Positions 21,482 to 30,595 of a DNA stretch of 64,000 bases are shown here, piece after piece. Both the position numbers and the translations under genes were made by a program. The stretch lies in NCBI RefSeq assembly GCF_014648075.1, contig NZ_BMQK01000009.1, forward strand, positions 62,001 to 126,000, read 5' to 3'. Within the stretch, counting starts at the first letter, position 1, and each line of letters starts with the position of its first letter. Below the pieces are notes generated by a model, which had not been told where the DNA came from, searched no databases, and saw nothing but the letters and a program-made list of their open reading frames with translations. Origin of the DNA: Streptomyces ruber (GTDB lineage Bacteria > Actinomycetota > Actinomycetes > Streptomycetales > Streptomycetaceae).

Positions 21482-23431
21482 TCAGCCGATTCTGATGGTG
21501 ACGGTCGAGCCCTTGGGTGCCGTGTCGCCGCCGTCGACCGACTGGTCCTTGACCTCGTCGTCGAAGAACCCGAGCAGTCCCCGGTCCTCCTTCACCTCGA
21601 AACCCGCGTCTTTCAGCTTCTGCTTCGCCTCGTCCGCGCTGTCGCCCACGACGTCCGGGACCTCGATCATCTCGGGGCCCTTGGAGAGCGTCAGGGTGAC
21701 CGTGTCGCCCTCGGCGAGCTCCTTGCCCTCGCCCGGCGACTGCCCGGCGACCCGGCCCTCGTCGACCTCGGAGTGGACGCGCTTCCCGGAGATCCTCACC
21801 TTCAGGCCGGCGTCCTCCAGCTGCCGGGTGGCGTCCTCCACCGAGGAGTCCGTCAGGTCCGGCACCTCCACCGGGGCGCCCTTGCTGACGGTCAGCGCGA
21901 TCGCCGAGCCCGAGCGGCGCTCCGTACCCGCCTCCGGCTTCGTGGAGATCACGGAGCCCTTCGGGATGTCCTCGCTGAACGCGCGGGACACGAGGCCGGG
22001 CTCCAGGCCCGCCTCCTTCAGCTCGGCCCTGGCCTCGTCGAGCCCGACGCCCTCCAGGTCGGGCACCTTCGCGGTCTCCGGGCCCCTGGAGATGGTCAGC
22101 GTCACCGTGCCGTTGTCCCGTATCCGGGCGCTCGGCTCCGGGTCGGTGCGGACGACCTTGCCGCGGTCGACGGTGTCGCTGTACGCGCGCTCGATCTCGA
22201 CGGCCAGTCCGGCGTCCTCCACCCGCTTCCGCGCGTCGGCCTGGGTCTGGTCGAGCACCGCCGGGACCTTGGTGAACTGGCCGGAGTTGATGTACCAGAC
22301 GCCCGCGCCCACGCCGAGCACCAGCAGGACCCCGGTGACGACCGCGACCAGCCCGCGCCGCGGGGCCGCCGAGGGCCGCCGGGGCGCGGCGGGCGGTGCC
22401 TGGAGCCGGCTCGTACGGTTCAGCCCGTCGCCCCCGCTGCCGTCGTCCGCCGGTGCGGTCTGCGGCAGGGTCAGCGCGCGCGGGATGACGCTGGTGCGGT
22501 CGTCGGAATTGTCGTGGTGCCCGTGGTGCCCGTGGCTGTCGGTCCCCCCGGATATCGCCTGTGGGGGCACCGCGTCCAGCTGCCCGTCGCTCAGGCCCGC
22601 CCGCGCCTCGCGGGTCCGGGCGAGCAGCTCCACCGCGTCGTACGGGCGCGAGCCGGGGTCGTGGGCGGTCGCCGCCGCCACCAGCTCGTCCAGCTCCCGC
22701 GCCAGCCCCGGCACCGCGGCCGACGGCGCGGGCACGGCCGTGTGCAGGGCCTGGTAGAGCACCTGGGCGGGGGAGTTCCCGGAGTGCGGCTTGGCGCCGG
22801 TGAGCATCTCGTACAGGACGACCCCGCACGCGTAGACGTCGACCCGGGTGTCCGCCGTGCCGTGCTCCAGCTGCTCCGGGGCGAGGTAGGAGACGGTGCC
22901 GAGGACGGCGCCCGTCGAGCTGGTGACCGTGTCCACCGCCCGGACGAGACCGAAGTCGGCCACCTTCACCCGGCCGTCGTCCCCTATCAGGACGTTCTCC
23001 GGCTTCATGTCCCGGTGGACGAACCCGGCGCGGTGCGCGGCACCGAGGGCGGCGAGCACCGGTTCCAGGATGTCCAGCGCGGCCCTGGGCTGGAGGGCGC
23101 CGCGCTCGCGCAGCACGTCACGCAGGGTGCATCCGGCGACGTACTCCATCGCGAGGTAGACGTACCGGCCGTCCGTGCCCTGGTCGAAGACCCCCACCAC
23201 GTTCGGGTGGTCCAGCCGCGCCACCGACTTGGCCTCGCGGATGAACCGCTCGACGAACGTGCCGTCGGCGGCCAGGGCCGGGTGCATCACCTTGACCGCG
23301 AGGACGCGGTCGAGGCGGGTGTCCACGGCCCGGTAGACCGTGGCCATCCCGCCGACCGCGATCCGCGCGTCGATGCGGTAGCGGCCGTCGAGCACCTGCC
23401 CGATCAGCGGATCTCCAAGGGTCGTGTCCAC
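21482..23431 (-). CDS. pkaF: PASTA-domain Ser/Thr protein kinase
   Basis: A 649-residue transmembrane kinase. The cytosolic kinase domain (about residues 18-280) has the Gly loop AVGGMATVYRA, catalytic Lys47 in AVKVM, HRDMKPENVL, DFGLVRAVD and the APE motif. A disordered juxtamembrane stretch (His- and Ser-rich) is followed by one membrane helix (LVAVVTGVLLVLGVGAGVW). Outside the cell are four PASTA repeats, beginning at KVPAVLDQ, KVPDLEGV, EVPDLTDS and EVPDVVGD. PASTA repeats bind peptidoglycan fragments or lipid II, so this is a cell-wall sensor of the PknB/Stk family. The start is the GTG 7 nt after a TACACT -10 box, which gives the conserved MDTTL N-terminus; a longer frame exists but lacks support. 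Confidence 0.93.
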   Translation of the reverse strand: MDTTLGDPLIGQVLDGRYRIDARIAVGGMATVYRAVDTRLDRVLAVKVMHPALAADGTFVERFIREAKSVARLDHPNVVGVFDQGTDGRYVYLAMEYVAGCTLRDVLRERGALQPRAALDILEPVLAALGAAHRAGFVHRDMKPENVLIGDDGRVKVADFGLVRAVDTVTSSTGAVLGTVSYLAPEQLEHGTADTRVDVYACGVVLYEMLTGAKPHSGNSPAQVLYQALHTAVPAPSAAVPGLARELDELVAAATAHDPGSRPYDAVELLARTREARAGLSDGQLDAVPPQAISGGTDSHGHHGHHDNSDDRTSVIPRALTLPQTAPADDGSGGDGLNRTSRLQAPPAAPRRPSAAPRRGLVAVVTGVLLVLGVGAGVWYINSGQFTKVPAVLDQTQADARKRVEDAGLAVEIERAYSDTVDRGKVVRTDPEPSARIRDNGTVTLTISRGPETAKVPDLEGVGLDEARAELKEAGLEPGLVSRAFSEDIPKGSVISTKPEAGTERRSGSAIALTVSKGAPVEVPDLTDSSVEDATRQLEDAGLKVRISGKRVHSEVDEGRVAGQSPGEGKELAEGDTVTLTLSKGPEMIEVPDVVGDSADEAKQKLKDAGFEVKEDRGLLGFFDDEVKDQSVDGGDTAPKGSTVTIRIG

Positions 23432-23438
23432 GCAGGTG

Positions 23439-23444
23439 AGTGTA
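23439..23444 (-). promoter_or_regulatory. -10 box of a leaderless promoter for pkaF
   Basis: On the minus strand TACACT is 7 nt before the GTG start, and no ribosome binding site is present. Confidence 0.55.
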
Positions 23445-23591
23445 CGAGCCGCCACTGTCAGGCCGGCCGGCCCCGGGACGGGACGGACGGAATGCAGCGA
23501 AGTCGTGACTGTCGCGCGACGGCCCCGAGAGCGCGGTGAGCAGCCGGAACCGCTTCCCGGGCCGCAGTACGGGTCCGCCCGGCGGGCGCGG

Positions 23592-24389
<798 letters not shown>

Positions 24390-24590
24390 TCAGCCTCCTT
24401 GGACTGCGGTGAGGACTTCGACCCGGTCTCCCTCGGAGAGGGCGGTGGACGGCCACTGCGCGCGCGGGACGACGGTTTCGTTGAGGGCCGCGGCGACACC
24501 GGAGGGGGCGGCGGTGAGGGTGCTCACCAGCGCGTCCAGCGCGGTGCCCGGGGCGATGTCCCGGGACTCGCCGTTGACCGAGATGTTCAT
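24390..24590 (-). CDS. thiS: Sulfur carrier protein ThiS
   Basis: A 66-residue ubiquitin-fold protein ending in Gly-Gly (VLTAVQGG), the site of adenylation and thiocarboxylate formation. The N-terminal strand MNISVNGES and the FxxP-like loop are typical. Its ATG overlaps the thiO stop by 4 bp, and only 3 bp separate its stop from the thiG start, so the three genes are tightly coupled. It hands sulfur to ThiG. Confidence 0.95.
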   Translation of the reverse strand: MNISVNGESRDIAPGTALDALVSTLTAAPSGVAAALNETVVPRAQWPSTALSEGDRVEVLTAVQGG

Positions 24591-25795
24591 GCGGGCTGCT
24601 CCGAGAGTGCGGTGTGCGGGCGTGCGGTGTCCGTGGGTGCGGCGGCGAAGCGCCGGGGGCTGAAGTCGCGGGCCACGTCGGGGAGGGCACCGGTGGTGAG
24701 CACCTGGGCCAGGACGTCGCCGGTGACCGGGGTGAGGAGCACGCCGTTGCGGTAGTGGCCGGTGGCGAGGACGAGACCGTCGAGGCCGGTCGGGCCGAGC
24801 AGGGGCGCGTTGTCGGGGGAGCCGGGCCGCAGCCCCGCGCGCGTCTCGGTGAGCGGCAGCTCCGTGATGCCGGGCACCAGCTCGTGCGCGTCCCGCAGCA
24901 GCTCGTACACCCCGCCCGCGGTCACCGTGGTGTCCCAGCCGAGCTCCTCGCTGGTGGCGCCGACGACGAGTTCGCCGTTCTCGCGCGGCACCAGGTAGAC
25001 GTGGCTGCCGCGGACCACGGCGCGCACGGTGCGGCTCAGGAACGGCGCGTACCGCGGTGGCACGGTCAGCCGCACCACCTGCCCCTTCACCGGCCGTACG
25101 GGCGGCAGGACGGCGTCCGGTATGCCCGCGAGCCGCCCGCTGAGGCTTCCGCCGGCGAGCACGACCTGCCCCGCGGAGAGGGCGGTGCCGTCGGCGGTCC
25201 GTACCCCGGTGGCCCGCTCCCGCACGACGGTGAGCTCCTCGGCCCACACCCGGTGGAAGACGACTCCGGCGCGCTCGCACGCGACCACGAGGGCCCTGGC
25301 GAGGCGCCGGGGGTCTATCTGGTGGTCGCCGTCGACCCGCAGCCCGCCGCGCACCCCCGGGGCCAGCATCGGTTCGAGGCGGCGGCACTCGCGCCCGCTC
25401 AGCCATTCCGAGGCGAGACCGGAGCGGACCTGCAGGGCGTGCAGTTCCCGCAGGTGGGCGCGGTCGTCGGCGTCCAGGGCGACCGCGAGGGTGCCGCACT
25501 GCCGGTAGCCGAGGTCCAGGTCGGCCGCCTCGGCGAGTTCGGCGGCGAAGGCCGGATAACGGCGCGCCGACTCCAGGTTGAGACCCAGTAGGGTCTCCTC
25601 GCCGTAGTGCAGTTCCGTGACGGCGGCCAGCATCCCGGCCGCCACCTGCGCGGCTCCGCCGCCGGGCGCCGGGTCCACCACCGCCGTGGCCAGTCCGCGC
25701 TGCGCGGCCCGCCAGGCCGTCACCAGCCCGATGATCCCGCCCCCGACGACGAGGACATCCGATGCGTGGGCTTCCGGTGCGTGAGTACGTGACAT
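24587..25795 (-). CDS. thiO: Glycine oxidase ThiO
   Basis: A 402-residue FAD-dependent amine oxidase (DAO family) that oxidises glycine to dehydroglycine for thiazole synthesis. It has the dinucleotide-binding start VLVVGGGIIGLVTAWRAAQ, the HQIDPRRLARALV region, and the C-terminal FAD motif GLVLATGHYRNGVLLTPVTG (key residues GHYRNG). Use of ThiO rather than the radical enzyme ThiH fits an aerobic organism. The ATG is 10 nt downstream of GGGAGGGG, which itself lies at the 3' edge of the TPP riboswitch. It is the first gene of the operon. Confidence 0.95.
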   Translation of the reverse strand: MSRTHAPEAHASDVLVVGGGIIGLVTAWRAAQRGLATAVVDPAPGGGAAQVAAGMLAAVTELHYGEETLLGLNLESARRYPAFAAELAEAADLDLGYRQCGTLAVALDADDRAHLRELHALQVRSGLASEWLSGRECRRLEPMLAPGVRGGLRVDGDHQIDPRRLARALVVACERAGVVFHRVWAEELTVVRERATGVRTADGTALSAGQVVLAGGSLSGRLAGIPDAVLPPVRPVKGQVVRLTVPPRYAPFLSRTVRAVVRGSHVYLVPRENGELVVGATSEELGWDTTVTAGGVYELLRDAHELVPGITELPLTETRAGLRPGSPDNAPLLGPTGLDGLVLATGHYRNGVLLTPVTGDVLAQVLTTGALPDVARDFSPRRFAAAPTDTARPHTALSEQPA

Positions 25796-25808
25796 GGGCG
25801 TCCAGCCC

Positions 25809-25898
25809 CTCCCTTCGCCGGCATGACCCGGATCAGGTTCGTACGGTCGGAGGCCGCCAGCCTCCCTCTCAGCCCGGTGCGTCCGGGCTCCCGCGAGT
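25809..25898 (-). promoter_or_regulatory. TPP riboswitch (THI element) controlling thiO-thiS-thiG
   Basis: The minus strand shows the conserved TPP aptamer blocks in order: CGGGAGCCC (25885-25893), GGGCTGAGAGGGAGG (25861-25875), GAACCTGATCCGGGT (25826-25840) and ATGCCGGCGAAGGGAG at the 3' end. The thiO ribosome site GGGAGGGG (25806-25813) overlaps the closing strand of the aptamer. Bound TPP should therefore hide the ribosome site and block translation. A TAGGGT that could be the promoter -10 lies about 15 bp upstream of the aptamer. Confidence 0.95.
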
Positions 25899-25997
25899 GT
25901 CCTACGGTGCCACCCTAGCGCCTCGCATCTCCAGGGAAATCCCCGGAAACCGGCGCGGAACGCGGTGTGGAACAGCTCACGGCCCACCGCTGCGGGC

Positions 25998-26010
25998 TGA
26001 CGGGCCGTCA
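25998..26010. promoter_or_regulatory. Palindrome TGACGGGCCGTCA in the promoter of the flavoprotein gene
   Basis: Six-bp perfect arms around one central base lie just upstream of the -10 box of the following gene, between the expected -35 and -10. This is a good position for a repressor site. The regulator is unknown. Confidence 0.45.
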
Positions 26011-26015
26011 GGGAC

Positions 26016-26021
26016 TATGGT
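26016..26021 (+). promoter_or_regulatory. -10 box of a leaderless promoter for the flavoprotein gene
   Basis: TATGGT is 6 nt before the GTG start, and there is no ribosome binding site. Confidence 0.55.
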
Positions 26022-26027
26022 GACCAG

Positions 26028-27254
26028 GTGAGCGAGCAGACGCGGGCGCGGGTCCGGACGGCCGGACGGGTCGTCGTGGTGGGCGCGGGCATGGCCGGGG
26101 TGCAGACCGCGGTGGCCCTGCGCGAACAGGGGTTCACCGGCGGTGTGACGCTGATCGGCGCCGAGCCGCACCAGCCGTACGACCGGCCGCCGCTGTCCAA
26201 GGCGGTCCTGCTCGGCAAGGCCGAGGGCTCCGCCTTCGACATCGACTTCGACGCGCTCGGCATCGAACTGCGACTCGGCCGCGAGGTGCTCGGGGTGCGC
26301 CCCGGCGACCACGAGCTCGACACCGCCGAGGGCCCCGTCCCGTACGACGTATTGGTCGTCGCGACCGGCGCGGAACCGGTCCGGCTGCCGGGCGCGGAGG
26401 GCGTGCCCGGCGTCCATCTGCTGCGCACCCTGGACGACGCGGAGCGGCTGCGGCCCGTCCTGGCCCGGCAGCACGACATCGTCGTGGTGGGCGCGGGCTG
26501 GATCGGGGCGGAGTTCGCGACGGCCGCGCGGGAGGCGGGCTGCGCGGTCACGGTCGTCGAGGCCGCCGACCGCCCGCTGGCGGGCGCCCTGCCCGCCGCG
26601 GTGGCCGCCCCGATGACCGGCTGGTACGCGGACAGCGGGGTGACCCTGCGCACCCACGCGCGCGTGCGGCGCGTCGAGGCCGGGGCGGTCGTCCTGGACG
26701 ACGGCTCCCGGCTGCCGGCCGGCGCGGTGGTCGTGGGCGTCGGCGCCCGCCCGGCGACGGCCTGGCTGGCGGGTTCGGGCATCGAGCTCGGTGCGCGGGG
26801 GGAGATCGTGGCCGACGCGCACCTGCGCGCCTCGGTGCCGGACGTGTACGCGGTCGGCGACTGCGCCTCCTTCCCCTCGGGCCGGTACGGCGAGCGCCTG
26901 CTGATCCACCACTGGGACAACGCCCTCCAGGGACCCCGGACGGTCGCGGCCGACATCATCGGGGAGGCGCCCGTGGCGTACGACCCCGTCCCGTACTTCT
27001 GGTCGGAGCAGTTCGGCCGGTTCGTGCAGTACGCGGGGCACCACGCGGCGGCCGACGAGACGGTGTGGCGTGGCGATCCCGAGGGAGCCGCCTGGACCGT
27101 CTGCTGGCTCCGCGAGGAGCGGCTCGTCGCCCTGCTGGCGGTGGGCCGCCCCCGCGACCTGGCCCAGGGCCGCCGTCTCGTCGAGGCGGGCACCGTGCTG
27201 GACAGGACCCTTCTGGCGGATCCGGCCAGGCCCATGAAGGCGGCCGCGCGCTAG
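26028..27254 (+). CDS. FAD/NAD(P)-dependent ferredoxin-reductase-type oxidoreductase
   Basis: A 408-residue two-dinucleotide-fold flavoprotein. The FAD site is VVVVGAGMAGVQTA, PYDRPPLSK marks the rubredoxin/ferredoxin reductase class, DVLVVATGAEP closes the first fold, and the NAD site is VVGAGWIGAEFA. VYAVGDCASF is the second FAD motif, and a reductase C-terminal domain follows (WSEQFGRFVQYAG). Such enzymes pass electrons from NAD(P)H to a ferredoxin or rubredoxin, often for a P450 or dioxygenase; none is encoded beside it, so the partner is unknown. The leaderless GTG start is set by the promoter. It is divergent from the thiO operon and 122 bp before the Rv2175c-like gene. Confidence 0.9.
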   Translation: MSEQTRARVRTAGRVVVVGAGMAGVQTAVALREQGFTGGVTLIGAEPHQPYDRPPLSKAVLLGKAEGSAFDIDFDALGIELRLGREVLGVRPGDHELDTAEGPVPYDVLVVATGAEPVRLPGAEGVPGVHLLRTLDDAERLRPVLARQHDIVVVGAGWIGAEFATAAREAGCAVTVVEAADRPLAGALPAAVAAPMTGWYADSGVTLRTHARVRRVEAGAVVLDDGSRLPAGAVVVGVGARPATAWLAGSGIELGARGEIVADAHLRASVPDVYAVGDCASFPSGRYGERLLIHHWDNALQGPRTVAADIIGEAPVAYDPVPYFWSEQFGRFVQYAGHHAAADETVWRGDPEGAAWTVCWLREERLVALLAVGRPRDLAQGRRLVEAGTVLDRTLLADPARPMKAAAR

Positions 27255-27376
27255 CCGGCGGAACGGCCGCGGCACCGGCGACGGGCCCGCGACCTCGCAC
27301 GTCACGGCCGCTCCGAGGACGGCGGTCCGGGGGTGCGTGGCTGTCACCCCGGCCGGGGACGTGGCAGGCTGGTGCC

Positions 27377-27742
27377 GTGACCGAGATTGACGCGAACATC
27401 GATGCTCTCGTCCCCGCGTGGCTGACCCTGCCCGACATCGCCGAGCAGCTCGGCGTCGAGGTGACCCGTGTCCGGCAGCTGGTCAAGGAGGGCCAGCTCA
27501 TCGCCGTACGCCGGGGAGAGAACCGCGCGCTGCACGTCCCCGCCGCCTTCATCGACGGGGACAAGGTCGTCAAGGGCCTGTCGGGCACCCTGACGCTCCT
27601 GAGGGACGACGGCTTCACGGACGAAGAGATGCTGGAGTGGCTCTTCACTCCCGACGACAGCCTGCCCGGCACGCCGGCCCAGGCGCTGAGCGAGAATCGC
27701 GGCACGGAGGTCAAGCGCCGCGCCCAGGCGCTCGCCGTCTGA
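27377..27742 (+). CDS. Rv2175c-family DNA-binding protein
   Basis: A 121-residue small protein with a winged helix-turn-helix near the N-terminus (LTLPDIAEQLGVEVTRVRQL), then a second conserved segment (SGTLTLLRDDGFTDEEMLEWLF). This matches the mycobacterial Rv2175c family as I know it. Rv2175c binds DNA and is phosphorylated by the Ser/Thr kinase PknL, which weakens DNA binding. Here a PASTA Ser/Thr kinase gene lies about 4 kb away, so a similar kinase-substrate link is possible. The GTG start has a CAGGCT six bases upstream and no ribosome site, so it may be leaderless. The DNA target is unknown. Confidence 0.85.
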   Translation: MTEIDANIDALVPAWLTLPDIAEQLGVEVTRVRQLVKEGQLIAVRRGENRALHVPAAFIDGDKVVKGLSGTLTLLRDDGFTDEEMLEWLFTPDDSLPGTPAQALSENRGTEVKRRAQALAV

Positions 27743-27832
27743 ACCGATCATCACCGTCCGGCGTACGGGCGGGGCCGGACCACGGGACGGCCCGGTCCCG
27801 CCCGTACGCCCTCCACCCGGGGGAGCACCACC

Positions 27833-28480
27833 ATGTCCGACGCCGCGCGACGGCAGCTCGCCGACGCCCGCCTCTACCTCTGCACGGACGCCCGCAGGCG
27901 CCAGGGCGACCTGCCGGAGTTCCTGGACGCGGTCCTGTCCGGCGGCGTGGACATCGTGCAGCTGCGCGACAAGGGCATGGAGGCCGCCGAGGAGCTCGAC
28001 CACCTCGAGGTCTTCGCGGACGCCTGCCGCCGCCACGGCAAGCTGCTCGCCGTCAACGACCGCGCGGACGTGGCCCACGCCGCCCGCCCGGACGTGCTGC
28101 ACCTCGGCCAGGGCGACCTGCCCGTGCCCGCCGCCCGCGCGATCCTGGGCGACGGCGTGCTGATCGGCCGCTCCACCCACGCGGCCGGGGAGGCCGAGGC
28201 GGCGGCCGTCCAGGAGGGCGTGGACTACTTCTGCACGGGACCCTGCTGGCCCACCCCCACCAAGCCCGGCCGTCCGGCTCCCGGACTCGGCCTGGTCCGT
28301 CACACCGCGTCCCTCGGCACCGACCGTCCGTGGTTCGCCATCGGCGGCATCGACCTGGGCAACCTCGACGAGGTCCTCGACGCGGGCGCCCGCCGGGTCG
28401 TGGTCGTCCGCGCGCTCACCGAGGCCGACGACCCGCAGGCGGCCGCCGCGGAGTTCGCGAAGCGTCTGCGCGCCGTGTGA
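27833..28480 (+). CDS. thiE: Thiamine-phosphate synthase ThiE
   Basis: A 215-residue TIM-barrel enzyme that joins hydroxymethylpyrimidine diphosphate and thiazole phosphate to thiamine phosphate. It has the conserved [33 protein letters not shown] (key residues NDR and HLGQ), [24 protein letters not shown] (phosphate loop) and FAIGGID. GGGGGAG lies 7-8 nt before the ATG. It completes the local thiamine set with thiO, thiS and thiG but is on the other strand and has no TPP riboswitch of its own in the 90 bp upstream. Confidence 0.96.
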   Translation: MSDAARRQLADARLYLCTDARRRQGDLPEFLDAVLSGGVDIVQLRDKGMEAAEELDHLEVFADACRRHGKLLAVNDRADVAHAARPDVLHLGQGDLPVPAARAILGDGVLIGRSTHAAGEAEAAAVQEGVDYFCTGPCWPTPTKPGRPAPGLGLVRHTASLGTDRPWFAIGGIDLGNLDEVLDAGARRVVVVRALTEADDPQAAAAEFAKRLRAV

Positions 28481-28522
28481 CCTTCGGGGCGGGTGGTACG
28501 GGGACGCACCACGCGGGCTCTC

Positions 28523-28562
28523 TTGTCCGAGGAGTGGACAACACCCTAGACAAGCAGGACAA
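28523..28562 (+). promoter_or_regulatory. GGACAA inverted and direct repeats upstream of metF
   Basis: TTGTCC (28523-28528) and GGACAA (28536-28541) form an inverted repeat with a 7-bp spacer. AGACAA (28548-28553) and a further GGACAA (28557-28562) follow. The last pair of GGACAA copies are 21 bp apart, two helical turns. All lie just upstream of the metF -10 region. They look like sites for a regulator of methionine or one-carbon genes. Confidence 0.55.
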
Positions 28563-28600
28563 AAAGGATGACTGTGGTTGGGGTGCCGCCCCCACCTGGC

Positions 28601-29536
<936 letters not shown>

Positions 29537-29596
29537 ACGCCTGGACCGCGTACGACGGGACTTGGGGCGGCCGCGGCCGCAGGGAGAGGGGCGTAC

Positions 29597-30559
29597 ATGG
29601 GCTGGACGGTCCTCTACATCGCGTTCGGCATCGTCGCGTTGTGGTTGCTCGGTGAGGTGCTGCTGCAGTACAAGGCGCGGCTGCGCTGGCGGCTCCTCGC
29701 CTTCGGCGGCTTCCTCGGGGTCGTCGTCGGCGTCCTAATCCCCTCCGTGGTGGTCATCGCGCTGGGCGCCGTCGCGTTCGCGGTCGGGCAGACGTACGTG
29801 ACGCTGTCCTTCCGCCGCGGCTTCTCCACCGGCTGGGCCATCGGCAACCGCGGTGAGTCCGGCAGCAGGCGCCGCCGCGACGAGCCGCGGAACCAGGACC
29901 CGACGCTGGAGGTCTCCGATCTGGAGGAGACCGTCGTGGCCGACGGGTCCGGGCAGCCGGACGACCCCTTCGGCCCGGGGAACCGTTTCGACGAGGACGA
30001 CGACGTGTTCGTCCCCCAGCGGCCCGCCCCGTCCGAGGGCGAGGCCACCGCGGTGTACTCGCCGCAGCCCCTGCCGGACGAGACCGGCTCCTACGGCGTC
30101 TACACCGACGCCGCGTACGCCGCCGCCAACGACCCGACCTACGCGGCCGCCGCGCACTCCCAGGACCAGTCCTTCGGCTACGACGGCTACGACCAGCAGC
30201 AGTACGGCTACTCCGCCGCGGGACACGAGCAGCAGCAGTACGCCGCTTACTCCGACCCGTACGCCGGGACCCAGGGCTACGACGACGGCGGGTACGGCAC
30301 CGGCTACGCGGACCCGCAGGCGTACGGCGCGCAGCAGGGCCACGGTCAGGACCAGTACGGCACCGGCACGTACGGCGAGACCCCGCCGGGCGGGGTGTGG
30401 GTGCCGCAGCAGCGCACCACCGACCACCCGGCCGAACCGGCCCACCCGGCCGACGTGTTCGGCACCGGGCTGCCGCAGGAGCAGCCGTACCCGTACCAGG
30501 GCGACGCGCAGGGCGCCGGGAACGGCTACGGGTACGACGGGCAGCAGTACCGGTACTGA
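29597..30559 (+). CDS. Membrane protein with a long Tyr/Gln/Gly-rich disordered tail
   Basis: A 320-residue protein of unknown function. Residues 1 to about 80 hold two or three membrane helices (VLYIAFGIVALWLLGEVLL and LLAFGGFLGVVVGVLIPSVVVIALG, given by their hydrophobic cores). A basic stretch (SGSRRRRDEPR) and an acidic stretch follow. From about residue 150 the chain is low in complexity and rich in Tyr, Gln, Gly, Ala and Asp, with YGYDGQQYRY at the very end and motifs such as YDQQQYGY. There are over thirty tyrosines in the tail. Such composition resembles prion-like or phase-separating domains, and the tyrosines could also be phosphorylated. GGGAGAGGGG precedes the ATG. The conserved N-terminus is a Streptomyces hypothetical I cannot name. 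Confidence 0.8.
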   Translation: MGWTVLYIAFGIVALWLLGEVLLQYKARLRWRLLAFGGFLGVVVGVLIPSVVVIALGAVAFAVGQTYVTLSFRRGFSTGWAIGNRGESGSRRRRDEPRNQDPTLEVSDLEETVVADGSGQPDDPFGPGNRFDEDDDVFVPQRPAPSEGEATAVYSPQPLPDETGSYGVYTDAAYAAANDPTYAAAAHSQDQSFGYDGYDQQQYGYSAAGHEQQQYAAYSDPYAGTQGYDDGGYGTGYADPQAYGAQQGHGQDQYGTGTYGETPPGGVWVPQQRTTDHPAEPAHPADVFGTGLPQEQPYPYQGDAQGAGNGYGYDGQQYRY

Positions 30560-30595
30560 CGGGTCACCGGGAGCCCTCGCGCGCGGGGCCCCGGC

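Noticed and set aside
25785-25795. TGAGTAC near thiO and at 32269 as MacR boxes
   Set aside because: Only single half-sites with no matching second arm at N2 spacing; one lies inside coding sequence.
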